The notes under the pieces were generated by a model. The model did no database searches. It worked only from the letters and a program-made list of their open reading frames with translations, and was not told the DNA's origin. The position numbers and the translations under genes are program-made. DNA of 64,000 bases, taken from contig NZ_FLOB01000005.1 in the NCBI RefSeq assembly GCF_900089775.1, positions 186,001 through 250,000 of the forward strand. Reading direction: 5' to 3'. Shown piece after piece: positions 1 through 9,254 of this stretch (within the stretch, counting starts at the first letter, position 1; every line of letters starts with the position of its first letter). The DNA is from Marinomonas spartinae. Lineage in GTDB: Bacteria; Pseudomonadota; Gammaproteobacteria; Pseudomonadales; Marinomonadaceae.

Positions 1-1
1 A

Positions 2-919
2 GATGTGGTGACAATGGATTACGAAATGCCTGTTTTAGATGGTATTTCCGCTGTTGCTAATATTATGAAGCTCAAACCAACGCCTGTGTTAATGTTCTCC
101 TCGTTAACGCATGAAGGGGCAAAAGTTACTCTTGATGCGCTTGAAGCGGGCGCGGTTGATTTCATGCCGAAGAATTTCGAGGATATTTCCCGAGATTCTA
201 CGGTGGTAAAACATACATTAGTTGAACGGGTGTTGACCGTTTCTCGAACGCGTCTTGGCGGATCAAGAGCCCCTGTCCAGAGTCTTGCGCCACGAGAGGC
301 TCCAAAACCGATCGTCACTGAACGCGGAGTGATTATCCCGCGCTCTAGAAAAAAAGTGAGCTTGGTTGCGATAGGTACGTCAACGGGGGGGCCTATGGCC
401 CTGCAAACGGTACTAACAAAGTTACCTGCTAATTTTCCCGCTCCTTTAGTGCTGGTTCAACATATGCCTGCTGCGTTTACTGGAGCATTTGCTGAAAGGC
501 TAAATAATATTTGTAAAATTACCGTGAAAGAGGCCAAAGACGGCGATCGTTTGCAAGCTGGGGTTGCTTTACTGGCACCGGGTGGTAAGCAAATGATGGT
601 GGATCCTCGCAATGGCGGCTGTGTCCGTATTTTGGATGGTGATGAGCGACTTAATTATAAGCCCTCTGTTGATGTAACGTTTGGGTCTGCCTCTAAATGT
701 TATCCTGGTAAAGTACTGTCTGTTGTCATGACAGGCATGGGGGTTGATGGTCGAGAAGGTGCACGTATGCTGAAAAACTCCGGCTCCCGAGTCTGGATCC
801 AAAGTGAAGAGTCCTGCGTCATATATGGTATGCCAATGGCAGTAGAAAAAGCCAATTTGGCTGATGATATTATCGATCTAAGTCATATTGGTGAGCGCCT
901 AGCGCGTGAGGTTAGCTAG
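2..919 (+). CDS. cheB: Chemotaxis protein-glutamate methylesterase CheB (5' end outside window)
   Basis: Response-regulator methylesterase that removes methyl groups (and deamidates glutamines) on chemoreceptors, giving adaptation. The gene enters the window already inside its N-terminal receiver domain: the first codons encode the strand carrying the phospho-acceptor Asp (TMDYEMP), so roughly the first 50 residues lie upstream. After a basic linker the catalytic domain is complete. It shows GTSTGG with the nucleophilic Ser, QHMP with the His, and GMGVDG with the Asp of the triad. The stop TAG shares one base with the GTG start of the next gene, so the two are coupled. This order matches the cheYZAB-motCD clusters of Pseudomonas. 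Identification is secure; only the start is missing. Confidence 0.95.
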   Translation, partial: DVVTMDYEMPVLDGISAVANIMKLKPTPVLMFSSLTHEGAKVTLDALEAGAVDFMPKNFEDISRDSTVVKHTLVERVLTVSRTRLGGSRAPVQSLAPREAPKPIVTERGVIIPRSRKKVSLVAIGTSTGGPMALQTVLTKLPANFPAPLVLVQHMPAAFTGAFAERLNNICKITVKEAKDGDRLQAGVALLAPGGKQMMVDPRNGGCVRILDGDERLNYKPSVDVTFGSASKCYPGKVLSVVMTGMGVDGREGARMLKNSGSRVWIQSEESCVIYGMPMAVEKANLADDIIDLSHIGERLAREVS

Positions 920-1656
920 TGGATTTGGTGACGCTGGCTGGACTGCTTCTTGCGTTTGGCTCTGTCTTTTTATCTAACTGGCTTGGCGGAGGAGAAGTGA
1001 TTCTCCTCCTTAATCTGCCTTCTGCAATTATTGTGATTTTGGGGAGTTTTGGTGCAACTTTGATGCAAAGTAGTATTCACGACGCCTCAAGAGCGATTTC
1101 TCTGGCTAAGTGGAGCCTGTTTCCCCCCACCTTTGATTTCTCCTTTGCTCGATCTACCATGATTACCCTGGCTTATAAAGCAAGGCGACTCTCTTTAATA
1201 GCTTTAGAAAGTGATATAGAACAGCTCTCAAATGAGTTTGCTATGCGAGCTTTTCAAATGGCTATCGATGGCGATGAAGCAGAGGAACTGGCGGATCGTT
1301 TGCACGATGAAGCCAATCGCATCCACGACCGTCGTATGTCCAGTGTGACCTTTATTGAATCCATTGGCGGTTACGCGCCGACGCTCGGTATTATGGGGTC
1401 TGTATTGGGGTTGATTCAAGCGATGGCGAATCTTGATAGTCCTGAGGCGTTAGGTCATGGTATCGCTGTGGCCTTTGTTTCTACGCTTTATGGGCAGGGT
1501 TTTGCGAATCTTGTTGTCTTCCCCATTGTTAGAAAGCTATCTAGCTACGCAGATCAAGAACTGCTTTATAATCAGTTGTTGATTGATGGTGTTTACGGTA
1601 TCGCTACAGGTAAACATCCGCAACGTTTAGAGCGAGAGCTAACAAGTTATGAGTGA
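919..1656 (+). CDS. motC: Flagellar motor stator protein MotC (MotA family)
   Basis: Inner-membrane subunit of a second, proton-type stator that pairs with MotD to drive the flagellum. The 245-residue protein has the MotA layout: two N-terminal membrane segments (about residues 2-20 and 28-48), a cytoplasmic loop (about 60-145), then two more segments (about 150-170 and 180-205) starting in the Gly/Pro-rich stretch SIGGYAPTLGIMGSVLG typical of MotA/ExbB. The start is GTG, overlapping the cheB stop by one base. The 3' end overlaps motD by 8 bases. The name MotC rather than MotA rests on the position behind cheB and before the parC-parP-cheW genes, as in Pseudomonas. Confidence 0.92.
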   Translation: MDLVTLAGLLLAFGSVFLSNWLGGGEVILLLNLPSAIIVILGSFGATLMQSSIHDASRAISLAKWSLFPPTFDFSFARSTMITLAYKARRLSLIALESDIEQLSNEFAMRAFQMAIDGDEAEELADRLHDEANRIHDRRMSSVTFIESIGGYAPTLGIMGSVLGLIQAMANLDSPEALGHGIAVAFVSTLYGQGFANLVVFPIVRKLSSYADQELLYNQLLIDGVYGIATGKHPQRLERELTSYE

Positions 1657-2491
1657 TGAAGCTGTTTCTCCTGCGCCTTCACGTCGTCGACGTGTTCTAA
1701 AAAAGAAACGGCCACAGAATACCCAAAGTCGAGATCGTTGGGTGCTATCCTATGCCGATTTTATTACCTTGTTATTTGCCTTCTTCGTGGCTCTCTATTC
1801 CATTTCTATCCAGCATAAAGGGGATAATAAAAAAATAGCCGAAACGCTGAATGGTGTGTTTGATGCGGTGCAAAAGTCGATTAAGCCGATTACCGTTGGT
1901 AAGCCTATTATAGGTCAGCCAACTGAACAGGCCGCGGTGGACACTAAAATGATTCCAGCCACACCTTCTAAGACAGAGAATAAAGATAGCAATACGGCGC
2001 CATTGCCAATGACAATTTATGACGTCCTTAATACTACTATCAGTAATCAATTTCAGGGGCTAAGTGAGTCTGGAAAAATCGCAGTGAGCCAATCAAAACA
2101 TTGGGTTAATTTGGAATTACAATCTAGCTTATTGTTTGGTGAAGGGGAATATCAGCTGACGAATGAGGCCGTTGCTGTGTTAATGGTTGTTTCAAAGGTA
2201 TTAAAAGCTTATCCCTCTCCTGTGTTGGTGGTCGGGAATACCGATGATTTACCCGTAAAATCGAGTCGATTAATGTCGAATTGGCATTTATCTAGTTTAA
2301 GAGCGGCCTCGGTCGTAGACGAATTGGTCTATCAAGGAGTTAACCCAAAACTGATTGCACCGATTGGGTTTGCCAGTGAAGATCCAAAAGTCAGTAATAC
2401 CAGTGAGGAGAATAGACGGAAAAATCGTCGTGTCACCTTGCGAATCAGTAAAAGTAACTTTGATAATCTTTATGATTACTTGTTTAAATAG
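1649..2491 (+). CDS. motD: Flagellar motor stator protein MotD (MotB/OmpA family)
   Basis: Partner of MotC that anchors the stator to peptidoglycan. A basic N-terminus is followed by one membrane segment (about residues 35-55) containing SYADFITLLFAFFVALYS, in which the Asp is the conserved proton-conducting residue of MotB proteins. A Ser/Thr/Pro-rich periplasmic linker follows, then an OmpA-like peptidoglycan-binding domain (about 150-270) with the NTDD and NRRKNRRV motifs. The ATG lies 8 bases inside motC. 280 residues is normal for MotD. About 68 bases separate it from parC, the first real gap in this gene string. Confidence 0.93.
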   Translation: MSDEAVSPAPSRRRRVLKKKRPQNTQSRDRWVLSYADFITLLFAFFVALYSISIQHKGDNKKIAETLNGVFDAVQKSIKPITVGKPIIGQPTEQAAVDTKMIPATPSKTENKDSNTAPLPMTIYDVLNTTISNQFQGLSESGKIAVSQSKHWVNLELQSSLLFGEGEYQLTNEAVAVLMVVSKVLKAYPSPVLVVGNTDDLPVKSSRLMSNWHLSSLRAASVVDELVYQGVNPKLIAPIGFASEDPKVSNTSEENRRKNRRVTLRISKSNFDNLYDYLFK

Positions 2492-2559
2492 CGCAATACT
2501 GTATATGATTGCAATGAAAGTGTAAGCAAAATAATAGCATAGAACTCAGGGGACATAGA

Positions 2560-3333
2560 GTGCACATTTGGGCAGTGGCAAATCAGAAAGGTGGTGTAGG
2601 AAAAACGACCACAGTGGTTTCATTGGCAGGATTATTGGCAGACGCTGGCAACAGGGTTCTGATGGTAGATCTTGATCCACATGGATCATTAACGAGTTAT
2701 TTCCGTTTTGACCCAGACTCGATAGAACATAGTGCTTATGACCTTTTTCAAGTCAGTGGGAAAATACCAGACACTCTCCCACGCCAACTTATTTTAGAGA
2801 CAGGCCATCCTAATCTTTCTTTGTTACCAGCTTCAACGGCATTGGCTACCTTGGAGAGACATGCCCAAGCACAAGGCGGTATGGGGTTAGTGATTTCCAA
2901 AACGCTTGCGATTTTATGGGATGATTATGACTATGTGTTGATTGATAGTCCGCCAGTGCTTGGGGTGCTCATGATTAATGCATTGGCGGCTTGCCAACAG
3001 TTAGTGATTCCGGTACAAACCGAGTTTTTGGCCATCAAAGGTTTGGAAAGAATGGTACGTACGTTGACTATGATTAACCGGGCGAGGAAACGGCCTGTTC
3101 CTTATTTGATTGTGCCGACCCTATTTGACCGACGTACACAAGCATCCAATAAAAGTTTGAGAAGCCTGAAAGACTCTTACGAAGAGCTTGTGTGGCACTC
3201 AGTTATCCCCGTCGATACTAAGTTACGCGACGCCAGTACCGCAGGAGTGGCTCCTTCTGCGCTTGATGCGAGTGCGCGAGGCGTAAAAGCGTATGCGAGT
3301 CTGATGGACTCCTTATTGAACCCAGCGGGTTAA
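2560..3333 (+). CDS. parC: ParA-family ATPase, ParC-type polar chemotaxis array positioning protein
   Basis: ParA/MinD-superfamily ATPase. The deviant Walker A KGGVGKTTT is at residues 10-18, the switch VDLDPHG follows at about 37-43, and DSPP marks the Walker B region at about 129-132. The start is GTG, preceded by a GGGG Shine-Dalgarno about seven bases upstream; no earlier start fits. In Vibrio and Pseudomonas the ParA homologue in this position (ParC), together with ParP, recruits chemotaxis signalling arrays to the cell pole. That role is inferred here from synteny: the gene sits between motD and a CheW-domain protein with a long acidic N-terminus. No parS-like sites or ParB gene are present, so plasmid or chromosome partitioning is unlikely. 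Confidence 0.88.
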   Translation: MHIWAVANQKGGVGKTTTVVSLAGLLADAGNRVLMVDLDPHGSLTSYFRFDPDSIEHSAYDLFQVSGKIPDTLPRQLILETGHPNLSLLPASTALATLERHAQAQGGMGLVISKTLAILWDDYDYVLIDSPPVLGVLMINALAACQQLVIPVQTEFLAIKGLERMVRTLTMINRARKRPVPYLIVPTLFDRRTQASNKSLRSLKDSYEELVWHSVIPVDTKLRDASTAGVAPSALDASARGVKAYASLMDSLLNPAG

Positions 3334-3338
3334 AGGTT

Positions 3339-4337
<999 letters not shown>

Positions 4338-4369
4338 TTGATCATGTAGAGTGATCATGGAGAGAGACG

Positions 4370-4864
4370 ATGACAACAAAAAGCGTAGCGTTAAATGAAT
4401 CTAAACAATCAGAAGATCCAATTCTTCAGTGGGTGACGTTTCGTTTAGAAAATGAGATCTATGGTGTGAATGTTATGCAAGTTAAAGAAGTCTTGCGATA
4501 CACTGAGATTGCTCCGGTTCCAGGGGCGCCCAGTTTTGTGTTGGGTATTATCCATTTACGTGGTACGGTTGTCACCGTTATCGATACGCGTCAGCGTTTT
4601 GATCTGCCCTCAGGAGATATCACGGATTCGTCTCGTATTATGATTATGGAAGTGGAAGGGCATGTCATTGGTATTTTGGTGGATGCGGTTTCTGAGGTTG
4701 TTTATCTGCGCCAGTCTGAAATTGAAGTCTCTCCAAGTGTCGGTAATGACGAATCTTCAAAATTTATTCAAGGTGTATGCCATAAAAATGATATTCTGTT
4801 GATTCTCGTGGATCTCGATAAGCTTCTATCGGAAGATGAGTGGTCTGATATAGGTTCAATGTAA
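4370..4864 (+). CDS. cheW: Chemotaxis coupling protein CheW
   Basis: Adaptor that couples chemoreceptors to the kinase CheA. The 164-residue protein is nearly all one CheW domain (about residues 18-158). It has the typical FRLENEIYGVNVMQVKEV opening, the PGAPSFVLGIIHLRGTVVTVID core, and the VDAVSEVVYL and LDLDKLL-type closing strands. The ATG follows a clear GGAGAG Shine-Dalgarno. It lies 32 bases downstream of the parP-like gene and is presumably cotranscribed with the cheB-parC string. It is the second CheW-domain protein in a row, but the only one with classic CheW length. Confidence 0.95.
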   Translation: MTTKSVALNESKQSEDPILQWVTFRLENEIYGVNVMQVKEVLRYTEIAPVPGAPSFVLGIIHLRGTVVTVIDTRQRFDLPSGDITDSSRIMIMEVEGHVIGILVDAVSEVVYLRQSEIEVSPSVGNDESSKFIQGVCHKNDILLILVDLDKLLSEDEWSDIGSM

Positions 4865-4885
4865 ATTCGAAGGTAGTTGTACTCG

Positions 4886-5290
4886 ATGGAATCTCAATGG
4901 TTGTTTAACCTTCTTCTCGTGCTTCAATTTATAATGTTAGTTGCGTTGGCTGTTTGGGGACTTCGTTTATCTAAGCGTGTAAAACGCATGCAACAAATGC
5001 ATCAAGAAGCCGATTTGAATCAAAAAAAGCAAGTTCAAGTATTAGCGTCTGGATCAATCGGTATGGGAAGACGTTTGGTTGCCATTGAGAAGAAATTGAA
5101 TATCGCCGTTGAGCGACAGTCAGAGCTTCTCTCTAAAGAAGGGAATATTTCCTATAATCGTGCGATGGATTTGTTGGAGATGGGGGCTACCGTTGATGAC
5201 TTGGTATCTAAATGTGGTTTGATTAGAGCCGAGGCGGAGCTGATTAGTTTGTTGAAGAAAGAATCGCGTCGTAATTCAGACTATCACTAA
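4886..5290 (+). CDS. DUF2802 family membrane-anchored protein of the chemotaxis cluster
   Basis: 134-residue protein with one N-terminal membrane segment (about residues 4-26), a basic coiled-coil-like stretch (KRVKRMQQMHQEADLNQKKQ) and a C-terminal helical part resembling a small DNA-binding-like helix bundle (MDLLEMGATVDDLVSKCGLIRAEAELI). The same small gene follows cheW in Pseudomonas (DUF2802); its function is not established. I chose the ATG at 4886 because the AAGG box sits 12 bases upstream. A TTG at 4877 would leave only three bases after that box. It ends the + strand chemotaxis string and converges on the flhX gene. Confidence 0.78.
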   Translation: MESQWLFNLLLVLQFIMLVALAVWGLRLSKRVKRMQQMHQEADLNQKKQVQVLASGSIGMGRRLVAIEKKLNIAVERQSELLSKEGNISYNRAMDLLEMGATVDDLVSKCGLIRAEAELISLLKKESRRNSDYH

Positions 5291-5339
5291 AGTGATTTTC
5301 TTTTGGTGGAGATTAAGGCTGGATTGGCCGCCACTTTTG

Positions 5340-5591
5340 TTATGACCAGCGATGATTCTTTAAATTGTGAGCAAAGGCGATGATTTCTGCAACCGCTAAA
5401 TAGAGTGATTCGGGAATTTCCTCGCCTAGTTCGACGGTGCTGAGCATTTCAACGAGTTCAGGGCTATGATGGAGCATAACGTCGTGCTCCTCCGCTATTT
5501 CTAAAATGCGCCTGGCAATAAATCCCTCTCCTTTCGCGGTGACCTTAGGTGCGCCAGCGTAATCGTATTTAAGGGCAACGGCTTTTTTCAT
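5340..5591 (-). CDS. FlhX: free-standing FlhB C-terminal (cytoplasmic) domain protein
   Basis: 83-residue protein aligning with the cytoplasmic C-terminal domain of the flagellar export switch FlhB. It begins at the point just after the autocleavage site: full FlhB has NPTHYAVALKY, and this protein starts MKKAVALKY. It continues with the APKV, AKG and REIAEEH-like motifs of FlhB. The NPTH motif itself and all membrane segments are absent. Proteins of this kind can partly stand in for the cleaved FlhB fragment in substrate-specificity switching. Its start overlaps the stop of the upstream FliK-like gene by one base (TAATG), so the two are made together. Confidence 0.85.
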   Translation of the reverse strand: MKKAVALKYDYAGAPKVTAKGEGFIARRILEIAEEHDVMLHHSPELVEMLSTVELGEEIPESLYLAVAEIIAFAHNLKNHRWS

Positions 5592-6943
5592 TAAGTCCTC
5601 TCATCGATCAAAGTTGTGTGTTTGGGTTTGACTGGCGGATCCTCTTTTAGTTTACCTTGGAAAACGTCCAAACGTTCCACTTCTATGTCCTTTTCCCTAA
5701 GCTTTTGTTTCAGTTCTTCCATGTGCTGTCGAATCGCTGTTTGAGTGGTTTTTTGCTCAGCAGCAAAGACAATGCCGACTTTGTTACCCTGTATACTAAG
5801 ACGAGTATCAAAGCGACCTGTTTCTTCAAAATCAAACTTCAGCTTTACTAGCCAGCGACGCTCTTCTTTTGGGAGTTCTTTGGTGGACGCATCTTGATCG
5901 ATATCCAATTGTACAAGATGGTTTTGTTGTCCCTCTTTGATGGGTAAATCAATGTGCATGGGGAACATTTGTGCATAGGGCTGATTGCTGTCGGCAAAGT
6001 GTCTTAATTGGTTTGTGCTGATACGCTCAATGGCATTGGCAATTTGGTCAGTCGGGAAGGGTTTTAACGAACTGGTTTCTTGGTGTGTTGTATTTAACCT
6101 TGAGAGATTCAGCTTTAAATCCGCTGCGGCTAATGGATGGTTGTTTTTAAGCAGTGATTCTGAAAACTGTCCACTTGTTTGTAGCGCTTGCTTCATGGCG
6201 CTTGGTGATTGGGTTAGTGTATCGATATTGGGTAGGTTCTGAATGAGTTGCGTCAGTGCCTGTTGTACTTTGGGGGGCAGCGGCGTCGTAGTGTGTTGGA
6301 TAGATTGCAGTTGTTTCAATAATTGAGCCATTTCGCTGGCCGATAGTTGTTTGGGAAGGCTTTGTTTAAGGGCTTCAATAGACAAACTGCTGGTTTGTCT
6401 ATTGTTTGAGGGTAAGACCTGTAGTTGATTTTTATTGTCCATGAACACACGAAGGACATCGCCTTTTTTCAGCGCCGTTTGCGTGGTAATCATAAAGTGA
6501 TTTTGCCCATCCGATACTTGAGCGCTGTACTGTGCTTGACCGTTGGTGTTGGTTTGGACAGAGGCAGAGAGGACGGTTAAATTAACCACACGAGACGCTA
6601 AAGCAAGGTTTGTCGCTGCTGCAGATTGAGGCAGAGTAAGGCTGGCTTGGTGGGCGCCATTTAAACGAATTTGTGTGTTTTCATTACCTGAAATTGTGAT
6701 TGGTTTGCCAGTATTGATCAGGTTGAAGGTCGTATTTTGTTGAGTGGTTGCCTGTAAAAGTTGAGCGGGTTTTCCCTGAAAGATGATTTTTTCACTGCCC
6801 GTGAGGCGAATCATGCTCATGCTTTCGATCAGCTTTATCTCACTGTTGAGTTTGCTGATAAGCCCAATTTGCTTTTGTGCCATAGGTTGAGCATTAGGCT
6901 GATTTGCTGTCTGGGTGTTGGATCCTTTAATTGTGGGTAGCAT
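5591..6943 (-). CDS. Flagellar hook-length control FliK-like C-terminal domain protein
   Basis: 450-residue, Gln/Asn/Thr-rich protein with little predicted structure over residues 1-330. The C-terminal domain (about 340-430) resembles the FliK/HrpP substrate-switch domain: a beta-rich core (RRWLVKLKFDFEETGRFDTR, then LSIQGNKVGIVFAAE), followed by helices ending in a Val-Phe-Gln-Gly-like sequence. It is translationally coupled to the FlhB-C-domain gene, exactly the partner FliK acts on in hook-length control. It is probably a FliK paralogue rather than the main hook ruler, since the main flagellar structural genes are not here. An equivalent gene sits between cheW and ccmA in Pseudomonas. Confidence 0.75.
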   Translation of the reverse strand: MLPTIKGSNTQTANQPNAQPMAQKQIGLISKLNSEIKLIESMSMIRLTGSEKIIFQGKPAQLLQATTQQNTTFNLINTGKPITISGNENTQIRLNGAHQASLTLPQSAAATNLALASRVVNLTVLSASVQTNTNGQAQYSAQVSDGQNHFMITTQTALKKGDVLRVFMDNKNQLQVLPSNNRQTSSLSIEALKQSLPKQLSASEMAQLLKQLQSIQHTTTPLPPKVQQALTQLIQNLPNIDTLTQSPSAMKQALQTSGQFSESLLKNNHPLAAADLKLNLSRLNTTHQETSSLKPFPTDQIANAIERISTNQLRHFADSNQPYAQMFPMHIDLPIKEGQQNHLVQLDIDQDASTKELPKEERRWLVKLKFDFEETGRFDTRLSIQGNKVGIVFAAEQKTTQTAIRQHMEELKQKLREKDIEVERLDVFQGKLKEDPPVKPKHTTLIDERT

Positions 6944-7007
6944 AGGCAGACATACTCATTCGGTATTTGACGAACTTTCTCTTATAATAGGCGTTTTTAC
7001 CTATTTT

Positions 7008-7024
7008 TGTGTTTTCAAAACACA
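7008..7024. promoter_or_regulatory. 17-bp perfect palindrome upstream of ccmA
   Basis: TGTGTTTTCAAAACACA has 8-bp perfect arms around one central base, 45 bases before the ccmA start, in the 125-base divergent gap between the FliK-like gene and ccmA. It has no T-run and is not a terminator, so an operator is possible. The regulator is unknown. Confidence 0.35.
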
Positions 7025-7068
7025 CGATGGCGTTATTATGACCTTAACGGACCAAATGGACATTTCTT

Positions 7069-7683
7069 TTGCAATCTAATTTATCGTTAACCATATCAGA
7101 TTTATGGATCGAGCGTGGTGACAGAGATCTTTGTAAGGGTTTTTCTTTAACGGCATCATCAGGCGATATTATTCATATCATTGGGGACAACGGCGCAGGT
7201 AAGAGTTCTCTGTTTAAAACACTGTTTGGTCTTGTGTCCCCTGTAGAAGGTGCGGTAAAACTGAATGGCGAGGATGTATTGAGCTACCGTGAACCTTTAT
7301 TGAAGCAGTCTCTCTATATTAGTCATGCCTTGGGGTTAAAGAGTGTCTTCACTGTGCTTGAGAACATCCGTTGGTATTTCCCTAACGTGTCAGAGACGGA
7401 CATTGCGCGTGTCTTGTCGTTATTGAAAATAGAAGACTATCTTGACGTTCCGATTAAAGCACTGTCGGCTGGGCAAACTCGACGGGTTGCTTTGGCGAGG
7501 CTGTGGTTGTCGGATTTATCGATTTGGTTTCTAGATGAGCCTTTTTCTGCTCTCGATATAACAAGTATTCAGTTATTGGAGGGGCGGATCAGAGAGCATG
7601 CTGAACAGGGGGGGATAGTTTTTTTTACCTCTCATCAGCCCGTAACGTTATTATCACCAAGGCGAGTAGAGCTCACGGCATGA
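7069..7683 (+). CDS. ccmA: Cytochrome c biogenesis ABC transporter ATP-binding protein CcmA
   Basis: ATPase of the CcmABCD complex, which releases haem-loaded CcmE for cytochrome c maturation. It has a Walker A GDNGAGKSS (about residues 39-47), the ABC signature LSAGQTRRVALA (about 137-148) and Walker B WFLDEPF (about 160-166). The length of 204 residues is normal. The start is TTG: the nearby ATG at 7056 is out of frame and terminates after seven codons, and a GGA box lies eight bases before the TTG. It is first gene of the ccm operon and overlaps ccmB by four bases (ATGA). Confidence 0.95.
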   Translation: MQSNLSLTISDLWIERGDRDLCKGFSLTASSGDIIHIIGDNGAGKSSLFKTLFGLVSPVEGAVKLNGEDVLSYREPLLKQSLYISHALGLKSVFTVLENIRWYFPNVSETDIARVLSLLKIEDYLDVPIKALSAGQTRRVALARLWLSDLSIWFLDEPFSALDITSIQLLEGRIREHAEQGGIVFFTSHQPVTLLSPRRVELTA

Positions 7684-8342
7684 CGTACTTTTCTTACTTT
7701 AAAGCCGAATGTCTAGTATTGTTCCGTCGCAAACAAAATCTTGTGAATGCTCTGTTGTTTTTTACATTAGTGATTGTGTTGTTTCCTCTTGGAGTGGATC
7801 CTTCTAAGGCATTTTTAGCCCCTGCGGCAGGGGGAATTATTTGGTGTGCGGCGGCGCTGTCAACGGTGATTTCTTTAGAAAGTATGTTCAAAGAAGACTA
7901 CGCCGATGGCTCTTTAGAGCAGCTTTTAGTCAGTGGCTTATCCATTTCTTGGTTAGTGCTACTCAAGGTGTTAGTACATTGGTTGGGGATGATAATCCCT
8001 TTGTTACTGTTAACACCGATATTTTCTGAAATGTTATTTCTCCCTGACGGTGTGTTGGGCGTACTCATGACGACATTACTGCTTGGTACCCCAGGGCTAT
8101 TTTTGATTGGTTCAATTGGGGCCTCTTTAACGGTATCCTTAAGGCAGGGTGCGTTATTGATGTTGTTGCTTATTCTGCCCTTTTATTTTCCGATTATTAT
8201 CTTTTCTACTTCGGCTATACAGGCGGTGGCCTCAGGTCTGCCATATAGCGGATTATTGGCAATCATTAGTGCCATATCATTATTGGCCCTGGTTATGTCG
8301 CCATTAATGACACCTATTTGTTTAAGAGCGAGTGTACGTTAA
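7680..8342 (+). CDS. ccmB: Haem exporter/ABC permease CcmB
   Basis: Six-helix permease subunit of CcmABCD. The 220-residue hydrophobic protein shows the family hallmarks: an N-terminal amphipathic segment (FKAECLVLFRRKQ), an LxxEWMF-like 'SLESMFKEDYADGSLEQLL' motif at about residues 65-83, and hydrophobic segments to the C-terminus (about 90-120, 125-155, 160-180 and 190-215). It overlaps ccmA by four bases and ccmC by one. Identification is secure from family motif and position. Confidence 0.93.
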   Translation: MTYFSYFKAECLVLFRRKQNLVNALLFFTLVIVLFPLGVDPSKAFLAPAAGGIIWCAAALSTVISLESMFKEDYADGSLEQLLVSGLSISWLVLLKVLVHWLGMIIPLLLLTPIFSEMLFLPDGVLGVLMTTLLLGTPGLFLIGSIGASLTVSLRQGALLMLLLILPFYFPIIIFSTSAIQAVASGLPYSGLLAIISAISLLALVMSPLMTPICLRASVR

Positions 8343-9088
8343 TGAATTGGAGCTGGTTTCATAAATTAGGCTCTCCAAAGTGGTTTTTCCAATGGTCAAA
8401 AAAGTGGGCTGCCCCCATTTTTTGGTTAGGAGTGCTTGGCATAATAGTAGGAATGATCTGGGGGTTAGCATTCGCCCCTAAGGATTATCTACAGGGTAAT
8501 GTCTTCCGCATTATTTATTTGCATGTGCCAAGTGCTATTTTGGCTGAGTCTTGTTATTTATCACTGGGTATAGCAGGCTTTGTTTTTCTGGTTTGGCAAA
8601 TGAAAATGGCCCCCGTTTTTATTAAAGCCATGGCTCCCATAGGCGCAGTAATGGCTGCTATTGCGTTATTTTCTGGCTCTATCTGGGGGAAACCCACCTG
8701 GGGAACTTGGTGGGTATGGGATGCCCGACTTACGTCAGTATTGGTTTTGTTTATGCTTTATATGGGGATCATCGCGATCCAGAATACCTTAGATGATAGG
8801 GTGTTAGCGGATAAAGCGGCTGCGGTCATTTGTGTAGTGGGGGTCATTAATTTGCCCATTATTAAATATTCAGTCGTTTGGTGGAATACGCTTCATCAGC
8901 CTGCCACCTTTAGTTTTACGAAAAAGCCAGATATGCCTGAAGTTATGTGGATGCCTTTGTTGATCTGTGTGGTGAGTTTTTATTTGTTTATCGCGGGTTT
9001 GGTCGTGTGGCGAATGCAGACGGAAATATTGCGTCGGGAGCATCGTGCTAGCTGGCTTAAAAAAGAGGTGGTTAGTGATGGTATTTGA
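8342..9088 (+). CDS. ccmC: Haem handling protein CcmC
   Basis: Inner-membrane protein that presents haem to CcmE. It carries the tryptophan-rich WWD loop (WGTWWVWDARLTS, about residues 121-133) flanked by two membrane-edge histidines (YLHVPSA at about 60 and LHQPAT at about 185) that ligate haem in the family. About six membrane segments are visible. The start is ATG at 8342, sharing the A of the ccmB stop (TAATG). It begins MNWSWFHKLGSPKWFF, matching the family N-terminus, so the in-frame TTG 24 bases earlier is rejected. It overlaps ccmD by 11 bases. Confidence 0.95.
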   Translation: MNWSWFHKLGSPKWFFQWSKKWAAPIFWLGVLGIIVGMIWGLAFAPKDYLQGNVFRIIYLHVPSAILAESCYLSLGIAGFVFLVWQMKMAPVFIKAMAPIGAVMAAIALFSGSIWGKPTWGTWWVWDARLTSVLVLFMLYMGIIAIQNTLDDRVLADKAAAVICVVGVINLPIIKYSVVWWNTLHQPATFSFTKKPDMPEVMWMPLLICVVSFYLFIAGLVVWRMQTEILRREHRASWLKKEVVSDGI

Positions 9089-9254
9089 TAGCTGGACCGC
9101 TTTTTTCCATATGGGGAACTATGGGGTATATGTATGGTCTGCTTATGGGTTAGGAGCGTTGGCATTGGTCGGTTTGGGGTTGGACACCTTGATAAGTCGT
9201 CGCAAAGAATTGAATAAGCTTAAGAAGCGCTATATAAGAGAGTCTAAATCCTAG
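9078..9254 (+). CDS. ccmD: Cytochrome c maturation small protein CcmD
   Basis: 58-residue protein with a single membrane segment (about residues 18-38) followed by a basic cytoplasmic tail. It has the CcmD hallmark [16 protein letters not shown] at about residues 9-25. In the family CcmD stabilises CcmABC and helps release holo-CcmE. The ATG at 9078 lies within the end of ccmC, an 11-base overlap. A longer reading from 9045 would add residues not found in the family. The stop TAG overlaps the GTG start of ccmE by one base. Confidence 0.92.
   Translation: MVFDSWTAFFHMGNYGVYVWSAYGLGALALVGLGLDTLISRRKELNKLKKRYIRESKS

Noticed and set aside
2492..2559. Possible promoter before parC (TTGCAA with TAATAG)
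   Set aside because: The -10 matches only 3/6 and the upstream operon reads straight in; not supported enough.
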